From Caldithrix sp964532875 (GTDB taxonomy: Bacteria > Calditrichota > Calditrichia > Calditrichales > Calditrichaceae), in assembly GCA_964532875.1 (NCBI GenBank), contig CAZHIZ010000002.1, positions 1-64,000 on the forward strand: DNA of 64,000 nt, in the 5' to 3' direction. A program made the position numbers and the translations under genes. Below are positions 1 to 9,418 of this stretch, in pieces. The notes below the pieces were generated by a model that worked only from the letters and a program-made list of their open reading frames with translations, was not told where the DNA came from and ran no database searches. The stretch's first letter is position 1. Each line of letters starts with the position of its first letter.

Positions 1-2483
1 AAAATACGCACGTGGAAAAAATAAGCCCCGTCGTTTTTAGCCCGAATGCGTAGTCCGTATTGGTAAGTGCCGTCATCAAGGGCTTTGACCAGTGGCATTT
101 TGAACACCTCCATGTTCCTGAATGTTTGTAAGGCATCCTGACGTGCCATGACCAATTCCACCGTCACTTCATCCGGGCTCAATCCGCCCAAATCGGCAAT
201 GATATTGATCTCCCGCTGTTCACCGGCGCTAAAAATGCGGTTTTCCGATCCGTTCGGTTTGATTTTTAACTTGATGTTCGGCCAATGCGAACGCATGCGT
301 TCCAGCCATTGCACATGCTTTTTAAGCTCGCCGTAATGATCTCGTTTCAAGCGCTCTCCCTGCAGCATGCCGGGCACGTAATACTTCCGCGTGTATTCCC
401 AGACCATGCGATGCGTACTGAATTGATGAATGATTGTACGCAACGATTCTTTGGCAATGGCCACCCATTTTGTCGGAATATCGTTGGCATCCCGTTCGTA
501 AAAGGCCGGTACGATTTCATTCTCCAATAATTGGTAAAGAGATTCGCTGTCGTGCCGGTCCTGGGTTTCGTAGTCATCGCTTTCCACGGCGCTGCCGATG
601 GCCCAGCCGTTCTTGCCGTTGTAAGCTTCCGGCCACCACCCGTCCAGCACGGAAAAATTAATTCCGCCGTTAACAGGTACTTTTTGCCCGGAAGTGCCGC
701 TGGCTTCCAACGGGCGGCGGGGATTATTCAGCCAAACATCACAACCCGCCACCAAAGCCCGGGACACATTCATGGAATAACCTTCGATGTAAACAATTTT
801 TCCGCGGAATCCCTCTTGTTTGGCAAAATAATTGATGGTACGTATCAGCTCTTTACCGGCATCGTTGTGCGGATGCGCCTTACCCGAAAACAAAATTTGT
901 ACCGGACGTTGCGGATCATTTAAAATCCGTTTCAGCCGTTCGGGATCACGGAAAATAAGGGTGGCGCGCTTGTAGGGGGCAAAACGCCGCGCAAAACCGA
1001 TGGTTAAAATATTCGGATTTAAAATTTCATCGGGAGCGGGTAAACCGTGGTCGGCACCCTGGTAACGTTGCAGGCGTTTGGCGTATTCCCGGCGCAAAAA
1101 ATCGCTCATGGTGCTGCGCAATGCTTGCATCGTCTGCCAAAAGGCGGCATCGGGAATCTGCAAGACCTTTTGCCAGTAATCGGGATTTTGAATGTTTTGC
1201 CGCCAATCACTGCCCAAGTATTTTTCGAACAGGTCGATCATCAGCGGGTGCAGCCAGGTTTCGGTGTGCACGCCGTTGGTAATGTGCCCGATGGGTACCT
1301 CGGGTTCGGGAATGCCGGGATAAATATGCTTCCACATGGCTCGCGAAACATTTCCGTGGATTTTGCTGACACCGTTGGCCATGCTTGAAAGATTAAGAGC
1401 CAAAACGGTTAAAGAAAAATTGACGTGCTGATGTTCGTTTACATTGCGTCCCAGATTGAGAAATTCTTCCTCGGAAATTTTTAATTGGGGCCAAAACGAA
1501 GCAAAATAGGTGCGCACCAGATCGTATTCAAACGCCTCGTTACCGGCCGGAATGGGCGTATGGGTGGTAAACAGAGATGTGTTGCGCACAAATTGCAGCG
1601 CTTCTTCAAAAGAAAGCCCCTGCCCGATCAGCTCGCGCAACCGTTCCAAGCCGGAAAAGGCCGAATGCCCTTCGTTGATGTGGCAAACCGCCGGATCAAA
1701 ATGCAAGGCACGCAGTGCGCGTACCCCGCCTATGCCGAGAATAATTTCCTGCTGGATGCGTGTTTCGCGTGAACCGCCGTACAAAGCGCTGGTAATTTGG
1801 CGATCGCTTTCCGAATTTTGTTCCACGTCGCTATCCAGAAAGAGCATGATATTGCGTCCCACATTGGCCCGCCAAATCTTGGCAAAAACATCATGATCTT
1901 TCAGGAAAACTTTAATTAATAAGGGATTTCCGTCTTCGCCCCGGACCAAGTTTAAAAGCAAGCGTTCGGCATTCAACGGTTCGTATTTTTCGATTTGATT
2001 GCCGTTAATATCGATTTCTTGCGTGAAATAGGCATATTTGTAAAACAGACCGATAGCCACCAAAGGCAGCCCCAAATCGCTGGCCGACTTAGCATGGTCT
2101 CCGGCCAGAATGCCCAAACCGCCGGCGTAATTGGGCAACGATTCATGTACACCGAATTCGGCTGAAAAATAGGCCACCACCTTTTGGGCCAAATCGGGAT
2201 GATGATGCTTGAAGGTCGGATTTTGCTCTTGCAGATAGTCGTGGAAAGCGGTTAAAACGGTTTGTAGCTTTTGCACAAAATTTGAATCTTTGGCCGCGGC
2301 TTTCAACTTTTCCTGCGAAACGTCCTGCAAAAAGGCCACAGGATTGTGTTCCACATGATCCCACAATAGCGCATCGATTGTTCGAAACAGCTCCTGGGCT
2401 TCGGTATTCCAACTGTACCATAAATTTTGACTTAATTCCTGCAAACCGCGGATTGCTTCCGGCAGTTCTTTTCGATTTTCCAT
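1..2483 (-). CDS. glgP: Alpha-glucan (glycogen) phosphorylase, 3' end outside window
   Basis: Releases glucose-1-phosphate from glycogen or maltodextrin in the cytoplasm using pyridoxal phosphate. 827 codons are visible and the gene runs off the left edge; family members of this short bacterial type are about 850 residues, so little is missing. The start (ATG at 2483) has an AAGGAG eight bases upstream. The N-terminus (ELSQNLWYSWN) matches the DUF3417 domain that opens this subfamily. FSAEFG near residue 110, NEGHSAF, FTTHTPIPAGNE and ITNGVH follow in the expected order. The cofactor lysine is K601 in EASGTSGQKVPVNGG, followed by LDGWWPEAY. It lacks the longer animal/E. coli GlgP arrangement. 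It is divergent from lon and no other glycogen gene is in view. Confidence 0.95.
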   Translation of the reverse strand, partial: MENRKELPEAIRGLQELSQNLWYSWNTEAQELFRTIDALLWDHVEHNPVAFLQDVSQEKLKAAAKDSNFVQKLQTVLTAFHDYLQEQNPTFKHHHPDLAQKVVAYFSAEFGVHESLPNYAGGLGILAGDHAKSASDLGLPLVAIGLFYKYAYFTQEIDINGNQIEKYEPLNAERLLLNLVRGEDGNPLLIKVFLKDHDVFAKIWRANVGRNIMLFLDSDVEQNSESDRQITSALYGGSRETRIQQEIILGIGGVRALRALHFDPAVCHINEGHSAFSGLERLRELIGQGLSFEEALQFVRNTSLFTTHTPIPAGNEAFEYDLVRTYFASFWPQLKISEEEFLNLGRNVNEHQHVNFSLTVLALNLSSMANGVSKIHGNVSRAMWKHIYPGIPEPEVPIGHITNGVHTETWLHPLMIDLFEKYLGSDWRQNIQNPDYWQKVLQIPDAAFWQTMQALRSTMSDFLRREYAKRLQRYQGADHGLPAPDEILNPNILTIGFARRFAPYKRATLIFRDPERLKRILNDPQRPVQILFSGKAHPHNDAGKELIRTINYFAKQEGFRGKIVYIEGYSMNVSRALVAGCDVWLNNPRRPLEASGTSGQKVPVNGGINFSVLDGWWPEAYNGKNGWAIGSAVESDDYETQDRHDSESLYQLLENEIVPAFYERDANDIPTKWVAIAKESLRTIIHQFSTHRMVWEYTRKYYVPGMLQGERLKRDHYGELKKHVQWLERMRSHWPNIKLKIKPNGSENRIFSAGEQREINIIADLGGLSPDEVTVELVMARQDALQTFRNMEVFKMPLVKALDDGTYQYGLRIRAKNDGAYFFHVRI

Positions 2484-2788
2484 ACACGCTTCTCCTTGTG
2501 TGCACTCTAAATTGAGTTACTAAGCGCCCAAAATAGCAAATCAAAATTAATTCTGCAAATTAAAAATCACGTTTCATCTTTTTAAGCCGGGAAATATGTC
2601 CCGCTTTGACGCTTACTGTATTTTGTGTCCGGTCTGCCGTTTTTTGGCACAACTTTGTCAGATTGGCGCAAACTTCAGGCAGATGGGCAGCAGCAGAATA
2701 GAGCCGGGAAAAAGGGCGCAAAGAGACTGAAAACGTAATCCCTTGCTATGACAGGGAAAAAACGCTTTCTTTCCCATTTGCCAATAAA
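2484..2788. other. Divergent glgP/lon intergenic region
   Basis: Non-coding DNA between divergent glgP and lon, with no convincing small gene. A TGGCAC at 2645-2650 followed by TTTGTC resembles a -24/-12 promoter, but the spacing between the two blocks is one base short. I could not identify the glgP promoter on the - strand. Confidence 0.5.
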
Positions 2789-2804
2789 TGGCACAATTCT
2801 TGTA
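2789..2804 (+). promoter_or_regulatory. Candidate sigma-54 (-24/-12) promoter of lon
   Basis: TGGCACAATTCTTGTA matches the consensus TGGCACRNNNNTTGCW at every defined position except T for C in the -12 GC. GG (2790-2791) and GT (2802-2803) are separated by exactly ten bases. Transcription would start near 2814-2815, leaving about 16 bases before the lon ribosome binding site, so the geometry is consistent. A sigma-54 activator is encoded at 27552-28865, but a link between the two is only inferred. Confidence 0.6.
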
Positions 2805-2830
2805 TGAATTCCTGCGATTAAAATAAACGA

Positions 2831-2836
2831 AAGGAG
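2831..2836 (+). promoter_or_regulatory. Ribosome binding site deciding the lon start
   Basis: AAGGAG lies only two bases before the in-frame GTG at 2839 but eight bases before the GTG at 2845. The second is therefore the likely start, which removes two residues from the longest reading frame. Confidence 0.7.
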
Positions 2837-2844
2837 ATGTGGCT

Positions 2845-5172
2845 GTGTCTGAAATTAAAATTACATCGGAAAGCATCGAAATTTTACCGGTAATGCCCTT
2901 ACGGAATACGGTTGTTTTCCCGCATCAGGTCATTCCTTTGGCCGTGGGCCGCGAGAAGTCGCTGAATTTGCTTCACAATCTGGATGAAGGCACCAAAGTC
3001 ATCGGTCTGGTGGCCCAAAGAGACGGCCGGGTGGAAGAACCGGTTCCGGAAGATTTGTACACCTGGGGCACGGCAGCCATGATCCTTAAAAAGTTCAAAA
3101 TGCCGGACGGTAGCGAGCAAATCATCGTACAGGGCCTGTACCGTTTTAAATTGCTGGAAGTAACGCAAACCGATCCCTTCTTCATGGCCAAGGTGCAACA
3201 GATGCCCGATGAGTTCGAAGCGGACATGGAAGTGGAAGCCTTGATGAACAATATTAAAACGGTTTTCCAGAAGATCGTGGATTTTATTCCCTATTTGACC
3301 AATGAGCATCGGGTCATGATTTTGAATGAGGAAGAACCCAATAAACTGGCCGACCTGGTGGCTGCACAAATAAATTTCAGCGTTTCGGAGAAACAACAGG
3401 TACTGGAAATTCAGAATGTAAAAGAGCGCTTACGCAAGGTAAATTACCTGTTGAACAAAGAACTGCAAATTTTGGAGCTGGGCAATAAAATTCAGAACGA
3501 TGTGCAGGGCGAGCTGAATAAAACTCAACGCCAGTACTTTTTACGCGAGCAGTTGAAGGCTATTAAAAAGGAACTGGGCGAATACGAAGACGAAAGCACG
3601 GAAATCGATGAATTGCGGGAGCGACTGGCCAAACTGAAAATGCCCAAAGAAGTGCGTGCCGTTGCGGAGAAAGAACTGAATCGCCTGGCTAAAATGTCGC
3701 CTATGGCCAGCGAGTACACAGTGACGCGCACCTATCTGGATTGGTTGATGGAAATGCCCTGGAAAAAGAGCACCCGCGATCGTCTGGATGTTAAAAAGGC
3801 CGAAAAAATTTTGAACGAAGATCATTACGGACTGGAAAAAGTTAAGAAACGCATTCTGGAATATTTGGCCGTGCGCCAGTTGAAATCGAACATGAAAGGG
3901 CCTATCCTGTGCTTTGTCGGGCCTCCCGGTGTGGGTAAAACCAGTTTAGGGCGTTCCATTGCGCGGGCGTTGAATCGTAAGTTTTCCCGCTTATCGTTGG
4001 GCGGTGTGCGCGATGAGGCTGAAATTCGCGGACATCGGCGCACGTACGTGGGGGCTTTACCCGGTCGGATTATTCAGGAAATCAAAAAAGTGGGTTCCAA
4101 CAATCCGGTGATGATGCTGGATGAAATCGACAAATTGGGCATGGACTTTCGCGGTGATCCCTCTTCGGCGCTTCTGGAAGTGTTGGATCCGGAGCAGAAT
4201 TTTTCCTTTACCGATCACTATCTCGAAGTACCGTTCGACTTGTCCAAAGTCATGTTCATTGCCACGGCTAACGTCATCGATACCATTCCCCATGCCTTGC
4301 GCGATCGCATGGAGATTATCGAAATCAATGGTTACATTGACGAAGAAAAATTGCACATTGCCGAACGCTATCTCATCCCCAAACAATTGAAAAACCACGG
4401 GTTGAGCAACGACCAGATCACGTTTACGCGTCCGGCGATTCTAAAAATCATCAATCGTTACACGCGCGAGGCGGGTGTACGCAATTTGGAACGCGAAATC
4501 GCCTCCATCATTCGTGCCGTGGCCAAGGAGATTGTCGAAGGTAAGGTGACCCATCGCCGTATTACGCCTTCGTTGGTGGAAAAATACCTTGGTCCGGAAC
4601 GCTTCTATTCCGAAATTGCCGAACGCGTTTCCCGCTCCGGTGTGGCTACGGGTTTGGCCTGGACGCCGGTGGGCGGTGATATCTTGTTCATTGAAGCTAC
4701 CAAGATGAAGGGTAAAGGCCAATTGCAGTTGACTGGCAAATTGGGCGATGTGATGAAGGAATCGGCGGCGGCAGCTATGAGCTATTTGCGTGCCAATGCG
4801 GAAAAATACGGTATCGATGCGGATTTTTACGAAAAATACGATACCCATGTGCACGTTCCGGCCGGCGCCATTCCCAAAGACGGGCCAAGTGCCGGCATTA
4901 CCATTTTTGCCGCCCTCTACTCCCTGTATGCGGAGAAAAAGGTCAAGAGTACGGTGGCCATGACCGGAGAGATTACTTTGCGCGGATTGGTGCTGCCGGT
5001 AGGGGGCATTCGGGAGAAAGTGATTGCCGCCAAGCGTGCCGGTATTGAGACGGTAATTTTACCCGAAAAGAACAAGAAGGATCTGGCTGAAATACCCAAA
5101 CGGCACATCGAGGGCATGAAATTCCATTACATCAAAGAAGTGGACGAATTGATCGATTTGGCTTTTGAATAG
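2845..5172 (+). CDS. lon: ATP-dependent Lon protease
   Basis: Cytoplasmic AAA+ serine protease that degrades misfolded and regulatory proteins. About 775 residues, normal for LonA. The N-terminal substrate-binding domain starts at ILPVMPLRN. A coiled region around residues 200-250 (LREQLKAIKKELGE) follows. Walker A GPPGVGKT is at 359-366 and Walker B is MMLDEIDK. The C-terminal protease domain has Ser682 in KDGPSAG and Lys725 in GGIREK, the spacing of the Ser-Lys dyad of E. coli Lon. The GTG start at 2845 is chosen from the Shine-Dalgarno position. The gene is monocistronic, with its own terminator. The likely promoter is of the sigma-54 type, whereas lon is more often under heat-shock control. 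Confidence 0.98.
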   Translation: MSEIKITSESIEILPVMPLRNTVVFPHQVIPLAVGREKSLNLLHNLDEGTKVIGLVAQRDGRVEEPVPEDLYTWGTAAMILKKFKMPDGSEQIIVQGLYRFKLLEVTQTDPFFMAKVQQMPDEFEADMEVEALMNNIKTVFQKIVDFIPYLTNEHRVMILNEEEPNKLADLVAAQINFSVSEKQQVLEIQNVKERLRKVNYLLNKELQILELGNKIQNDVQGELNKTQRQYFLREQLKAIKKELGEYEDESTEIDELRERLAKLKMPKEVRAVAEKELNRLAKMSPMASEYTVTRTYLDWLMEMPWKKSTRDRLDVKKAEKILNEDHYGLEKVKKRILEYLAVRQLKSNMKGPILCFVGPPGVGKTSLGRSIARALNRKFSRLSLGGVRDEAEIRGHRRTYVGALPGRIIQEIKKVGSNNPVMMLDEIDKLGMDFRGDPSSALLEVLDPEQNFSFTDHYLEVPFDLSKVMFIATANVIDTIPHALRDRMEIIEINGYIDEEKLHIAERYLIPKQLKNHGLSNDQITFTRPAILKIINRYTREAGVRNLEREIASIIRAVAKEIVEGKVTHRRITPSLVEKYLGPERFYSEIAERVSRSGVATGLAWTPVGGDILFIEATKMKGKGQLQLTGKLGDVMKESAAAAMSYLRANAEKYGIDADFYEKYDTHVHVPAGAIPKDGPSAGITIFAALYSLYAEKKVKSTVAMTGEITLRGLVLPVGGIREKVIAAKRAGIETVILPEKNKKDLAEIPKRHIEGMKFHYIKEVDELIDLAFE

Positions 5173-5181
5173 AATAAACAG

Positions 5182-5224
5182 GCCCGGTTAAGAGGTGGCA
5201 ACGATTAACCGGGCTTTTTTTTTT
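5182..5224 (+). terminator. Rho-independent terminator of lon
   Basis: Ten-base-pair perfect stem GCCCGGTTAA (5182-5191) with TTAACCGGGC (5205-5214), followed by ten T residues. It starts nine bases after the lon stop codon. Confidence 0.93.
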
Positions 5225-5810
5225 ACCTCTTGGAATCATCTCTGCAACTTCATTATTATTTTTAAAATAGCCGAATTTTCAAATTAATCTCTCCCGCAAA
5301 AAATGAAATTTTTTTCATATTCCGTTAAAAAGTGTTTTTATTATGGCACTCGGCGAAAAAAGTGTGTAAATTTGAGTTGAAGTAGGGCGGTAGGTGAAAT
5401 CCGTTGTCACCGTGATTCGCTGAATTTAATCATTTCGTTAATACGGAATGAAAATTTTTGAGTTGCGGGCTTTACCCGGCTGTGTCCGGTCGGATGAAAA
5501 AAGATTCGATACGCTGAAAGCCGGGAAATTTAAAGATGCGTTCTTTTATTAAGAAGAGAAAGCATCACACAAAAGAAGGCCGTGGTAAAATGCGCGTGTG
5601 TTCCGGTAAAAAAAATAAATTTTGTCAGGTTTACCTTTCCAAACTCATCTTTTGTATTTCTTTTGACGGACCTTAGTTTTCCTTATTAGCCTCATTTTTT
5701 CGATGAATGCGCCAGGTTAAAGCATGTTTTCTTTTCATTGACTAAAAGATGTTTTTCTGGTGGATTCAATCGCTATGCTTTTTAGTTAGATTTGTGAAAA
5801 ATATAATTAA
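5225..5810. other. Long non-coding stretch upstream of the cytochrome gene
   Basis: About 590 A+T-rich bases without a supportable gene. The only short frame of note (5536-5676, 46 lysine/arginine-rich codons) has no good ribosome binding site and is not called. No riboswitch class was recognised. With the hairpin that follows, this gives an unusually long leader or promoter region for the cytochrome gene. Confidence 0.5.
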
Positions 5811-5931
5811 ACTTCAGCAAATTTACGTTTGGTCATTTTGGGCGAGGCGAAGAACCCGTTTACATGCAATCATTCAATCAAAGGGTTCTTAACCGCTTCG
5901 TCCCATGGTTGACGGTAAATTTTGCAGAAGT
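5811..5931. repeat. 121-base imperfect inverted repeat before the cytochrome gene
   Basis: The left arm 5811-5857 (ACTTCAGCAAATTTAC...AAGAACCC) is matched by the reverse complement of 5883-5931 (ACTTCTGCAAAATTTAC...AAGAACCC). There are several mismatches and one- to three-base bulges. The central eight-base block AAGAACCC/GGGTTCTT is perfect and closes a loop of about 25 bases. The right arm ends 25 bases before the ATG at 5957. It could fold as a long leader hairpin, or be a small palindromic mobile repeat. There is no T-run, so it is not a simple terminator. Confidence 0.7.
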
Positions 5932-5956
5932 CTAAAAACAGGAAGAAGGTGAGAGT

Positions 5957-7681
5957 ATGAAAAGTGTTACTTCATTATTACGACGTATGTTGTATGGCCT
6001 TGCTTGCGTTTTGCTGATCGTTCCTATTTCACTTATGGCTCAATCATCCTTAAATTGTCAGCTTTGCCACGCTTCCAAACACGATTTGTGGATAACCAGC
6101 CCGCATGCCAATACTCAGGATGATGTGGCCGAGGAATTGGCCTCCGAATGGGTTGGGATGCCTCCCGATTCGGTGATTTTAGGCTCCAATGCGGAAAATT
6201 GCATTGCCTGTCACGGTCCGATTGCCGTAACGGCAAACGGGGGGATGAACGAGGTACAAACCTTAAATTATTTTTTCTCTACGACCAACGGTGTGTTTAC
6301 GGATAGCACGCATTCGTTGAATAGTTCGGAATGGCCCCATGTGTTTTGTACTACCTGTCACGATGTGCCTGCGGATCATCCCGCAACCATGCCCCAATTG
6401 GCTATTTTCAATTCCACAACCGTGCAGTACGATTCCGTTGCCGGCAGTGCCAAGTTGTGCGGCCAATGCCATGGCACCCTTCGCTTTGGCGATACGGATC
6501 ATCGCGTGTACGATGCCTGGTTAATGAGTCGTCACGGACATGGCGGCCATGAAGATGTGGCCGGAGAGCTGGCCGAAGAGTGGGCCGGGCAATTACCGGA
6601 TAGCGTTATTAACGGTAGCGAAGCGGAAGATTGCATCGCCTGCCATGCCCCGACGGCGGTCATGGTCAACGGCGGTATCTCCGAAAGTGAAGCTCTGAGT
6701 TATTTCTTTACCACGGAAAACGGAGCTTTTAGCGAAAATACGGTACCACAAAATTCGGATCAGTGGCCGGATGTCGCCTGCATTACGTGCCACAATCCGC
6801 ACAAGCCCGATACCGTTTCCATTTATGACTCCAAAACGGCCACTTACAAAACATTGGCTTCGGCTCAGGAATTGTGCGGTCAGTGTCATGGTAATTTGCG
6901 CTTCGAAGATACCGATCATTTGAGTTACAATATCGAAGCCGGTACGGGTGGGATCGGTGTACCCGATCAAGTAACTATGAACGGCGTACGTTGTGTGGAT
7001 TGCCACATGCATGTTGGTGATACGGACGATACGAATGCCGCCATGTTCGGTGGCCATTTATGGTCGGTGTTTATTCAGGAAGAAGACGGCAGCGAAAGCG
7101 CGGCCTGCACCACTTGCCATTCCGGTATGGATGCCAAGGCGGCCCGGGCTCAGGTTGAAAAATGGCAAAACGAATTTAGCGAATTGGATTCCATTGCTCA
7201 GATTAAATTGGCCAGAGCCGATTCCGCCATGCAAAATAACACGGATTCGACCAAAGCCAAATATTTGGCCGAAGCCCATCACAACCTGTTCATGGCCGAG
7301 TCCGATGAAAGCGGCGGTTTCCACAATCACAAATACACCATGGCTTTGCTCAACGATGTGGTGCAAAAAGCCGACATGCTGACCGGTATTTCCGATCAAA
7401 ATCCGGCCGGATTAACCAAAGAATTTGTCCTGTTCCAGAATTATCCCAATCCGTTCAATGCCTCCACGGTCATCAAATTTCGCATTACAAAACCGGGTGT
7501 TTATACGCTGGCGATTTACGATGTACAGGGCCGTAAGGTGCGGCAGATTTTCAGCAAACGCCTGACCAACAAAGAATATCGGCAAACCGTTCATTTTGCG
7601 AATGTAGCCAGCGGCATTTACTATTACGAATTAAAAGGGGAAGGCTTCCGTCAGGTACGGAAATTAATTTACATGAAATAA
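5957..7681 (+). CDS. Secreted nine-haem c-type cytochrome with type IX-like sorting tail
   Basis: 574 residues. A signal peptide (to about residue 28, ending LMAQ) leads into nine CXXCH haem-attachment motifs: CQLCH, CIACH, CTTCH, CGQCH, CIACH, CITCH, CGQCH, CVDCH and CTTCH. The first seven fall in two internal repeats of about 140 residues with matching sequence (NCIACHGPIAV/DCIACHAPTAV, GMNEVQTLNYFF/GISESEALSYFF). The protein therefore arose by tandem duplication. After residue about 490 the tail QNYPNPFNAST...GIYYYEL...KLIYMK is the C-terminal sorting domain of FCB type IX cargo. This suggests an outer-surface or extracellular electron carrier. GGTGAG lies six bases before the ATG. Electron partners are unknown; no oxidoreductase subunit lies beside it. 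Confidence 0.92.
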   Translation: MKSVTSLLRRMLYGLACVLLIVPISLMAQSSLNCQLCHASKHDLWITSPHANTQDDVAEELASEWVGMPPDSVILGSNAENCIACHGPIAVTANGGMNEVQTLNYFFSTTNGVFTDSTHSLNSSEWPHVFCTTCHDVPADHPATMPQLAIFNSTTVQYDSVAGSAKLCGQCHGTLRFGDTDHRVYDAWLMSRHGHGGHEDVAGELAEEWAGQLPDSVINGSEAEDCIACHAPTAVMVNGGISESEALSYFFTTENGAFSENTVPQNSDQWPDVACITCHNPHKPDTVSIYDSKTATYKTLASAQELCGQCHGNLRFEDTDHLSYNIEAGTGGIGVPDQVTMNGVRCVDCHMHVGDTDDTNAAMFGGHLWSVFIQEEDGSESAACTTCHSGMDAKAARAQVEKWQNEFSELDSIAQIKLARADSAMQNNTDSTKAKYLAEAHHNLFMAESDESGGFHNHKYTMALLNDVVQKADMLTGISDQNPAGLTKEFVLFQNYPNPFNASTVIKFRITKPGVYTLAIYDVQGRKVRQIFSKRLTNKEYRQTVHFANVASGIYYYELKGEGFRQVRKLIYMK

Positions 7682-7707
7682 ACTTTCTTGTTTTTGCTTT
7701 TCTCCCA

Positions 7708-7748
7708 AATCTCCGATCGGTCTTTCGGGACTGATCGGAGATTTTTTT
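7708..7748 (+). terminator. Rho-independent terminator of the cytochrome gene
   Basis: Long stem AAATCTCCGATC paired with GATCGGAGATTT, extended inward by GGTC/GACT around a TTTCGG loop, with a T-run at its 3' side. It lies 27 bases after the stop codon. Confidence 0.93.
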
Positions 7749-7916
7749 ACCCTACCCGCGCAGGCACGGCCGCATGCATTGGGTCATTTAAAGCTATTTT
7801 GTGTGCATAGTCCTTTCTCCTTTGTCCCGCCGATTTTCCGAAAATCGGAATGTTCTTGATTCTTACTTAAAAAATGGTGATCTTTAAAAAAAGATCAAAA
7901 CGGAATTTCTGTTTTC

Positions 7917-9344
7917 ATGAGTGCCTTGGAGCAACAGGAACGGCAAACCATCGAATCTGTCTTTGCCTTACAACAAGAAAATATTTCGCATCTGGCTTTA
8001 ACGACCGCCAGAGAACGCATCGCCAAGTTGCGGAATTTGTATGGCTGGATTCGGAGTCATCAAGATGCGATTCGTCAAGCTTTGTATGCCGATTTGCACA
8101 AGCCCTTCGAAGAAACCGATTTAACGGAAATTTTTATTGCCCTCAGTGAAATCAAACATGCCATCCGTCATTTAAAACGTTGGATGAAACCGCACAGAGT
8201 CCGGAAGACATTGCCCTTTTTAACAACCCGCGCCTGGGTGCGCTACGAACCGCGCGGGCGGGTATTGATTATTTCTCCCTGGAACTTCCCGTTTCATTTG
8301 GCCGTGGTGCCCCTAGCTTCGGCCGTGGCCGCCGGCAATGCCGTGACGATTAAGCCGTCGGAATATGCGCCGCACACCTCGGCATTAGTACGGAGGTTGG
8401 TGCAGGAGAATTTCGAACCGCAGGAAGCGACGGTGTGGGAAGGCGATTACACGGTGGCACAGGCTTTACTTAAATTGCCCTTCGACCACATCTTTTTTAC
8501 CGGCAGCACGCGGGTCGGGAAGCTGGTCATGAAGGCGGCCGCGGAGCATTTAACCTCCGTTACGCTGGAATTAGGCGGCAAATCGCCCGTAATTGTGGAT
8601 CGTTCGGCGAATTTACGCGATGCCGCGCAGAAGATTGCATTCGGTAAATATTTGAACAGCGGTCAAACCTGCATTGCTCCCGATTATTTGTTGGTACACC
8701 GGGAGGTTCAGGCACCATTCGAGTCTTTACTTAAAAAAGAAATTACACGCATGTTCGCCGCAAATAAAAACGCGGCCAAGACACCTTTTTACGCACGGAT
8801 TATCAGCAAAACCCATCATGCACGTTTGAACGAATTATTGCGGGATAGTTTGCGCCAAGGAGGACGTTTGGTTTTCGGCGGGGAGTCATCCGAGCCGGAG
8901 CGTTTTTTTGCACCCACGATTGTCAGCGAAGTGCAACCCGATTTCCCCTTGATGCGTGAGGAAATTTTCGGCCCCATTTTACCCATTATTCCTTTTGAAA
9001 AAACGGAAGAGGTTATTACCTGGGTCAAACGCGTCGATAAACCGCTGGCTCTTTACATCTTTTCACACAATCGAACATTCATCCGCGATATTATCGATCG
9101 CACGGCCTCGGGCGGGGTGTGCATCAACGATTTAATGTTGCATTATTTGCACTTGAATTTGCCTTTCGGCGGAATCGGCTCCAGCGGCTGGGGCAACGCC
9201 CACGGATTTTACGGCTTTAAAACCTTTTCGTACGAGCGTGCCTTTTTAAAACAGGGGATCGTCAGTCCGTTAAAATGGATGTATCCGCCTTACACACCGC
9301 GGGTACGCCGTCTCATCCGCTGGCTTATTCGCTGGCTAAGCTAA
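7917..9344 (+). CDS. Class-3 type aldehyde dehydrogenase
   Basis: 475-residue NAD(P)-dependent aldehyde dehydrogenase that oxidises an aldehyde to the acid. The catalytic base is Glu218 in TLELGGKSP and the nucleophile is Cys252 in NSGQTCIAP. FTGSTRVGK is the cofactor-binding stretch and IISPWNFPF is present. The length and the ending (LPFGGIGSSGWGNAHG...FKTFSYERA) fit the ALDH3 branch, which includes fatty-aldehyde and coniferyl-aldehyde enzymes. The start has no clear Shine-Dalgarno. The gene precedes a flavin alcohol oxidoreductase by 74 bases. The two could convert an alcohol to an aldehyde and then to an acid, but the substrate is not visible in the sequence. Confidence 0.93.
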   Translation: MSALEQQERQTIESVFALQQENISHLALTTARERIAKLRNLYGWIRSHQDAIRQALYADLHKPFEETDLTEIFIALSEIKHAIRHLKRWMKPHRVRKTLPFLTTRAWVRYEPRGRVLIISPWNFPFHLAVVPLASAVAAGNAVTIKPSEYAPHTSALVRRLVQENFEPQEATVWEGDYTVAQALLKLPFDHIFFTGSTRVGKLVMKAAAEHLTSVTLELGGKSPVIVDRSANLRDAAQKIAFGKYLNSGQTCIAPDYLLVHREVQAPFESLLKKEITRMFAANKNAAKTPFYARIISKTHHARLNELLRDSLRQGGRLVFGGESSEPERFFAPTIVSEVQPDFPLMREEIFGPILPIIPFEKTEEVITWVKRVDKPLALYIFSHNRTFIRDIIDRTASGGVCINDLMLHYLHLNLPFGGIGSSGWGNAHGFYGFKTFSYERAFLKQGIVSPLKWMYPPYTPRVRRLIRWLIRWLS

Positions 9345-9418
9345 CTGAAAAGCTACGGGCTAAGCAAGCGGCATTAAAAGGTGTGATGGTAAACGGCGAA
9401 AAATAATTTGGTTTTCAA

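Noticed and set aside
2645..2659. Second sigma-54 promoter upstream of lon
   Set aside because: The spacing between the -24 GG and the -12 element is one base short, so only the site at 2789 is called.
5536..5676. 46-codon basic frame in the long non-coding stretch
   Set aside because: No convincing ribosome binding site and no recognisable similarity; chance frames of this length are expected.
5225..5810. Possible c-di-GMP or other riboswitch before the cytochrome gene
   Set aside because: None of the conserved core segments of a known class could be found by eye.
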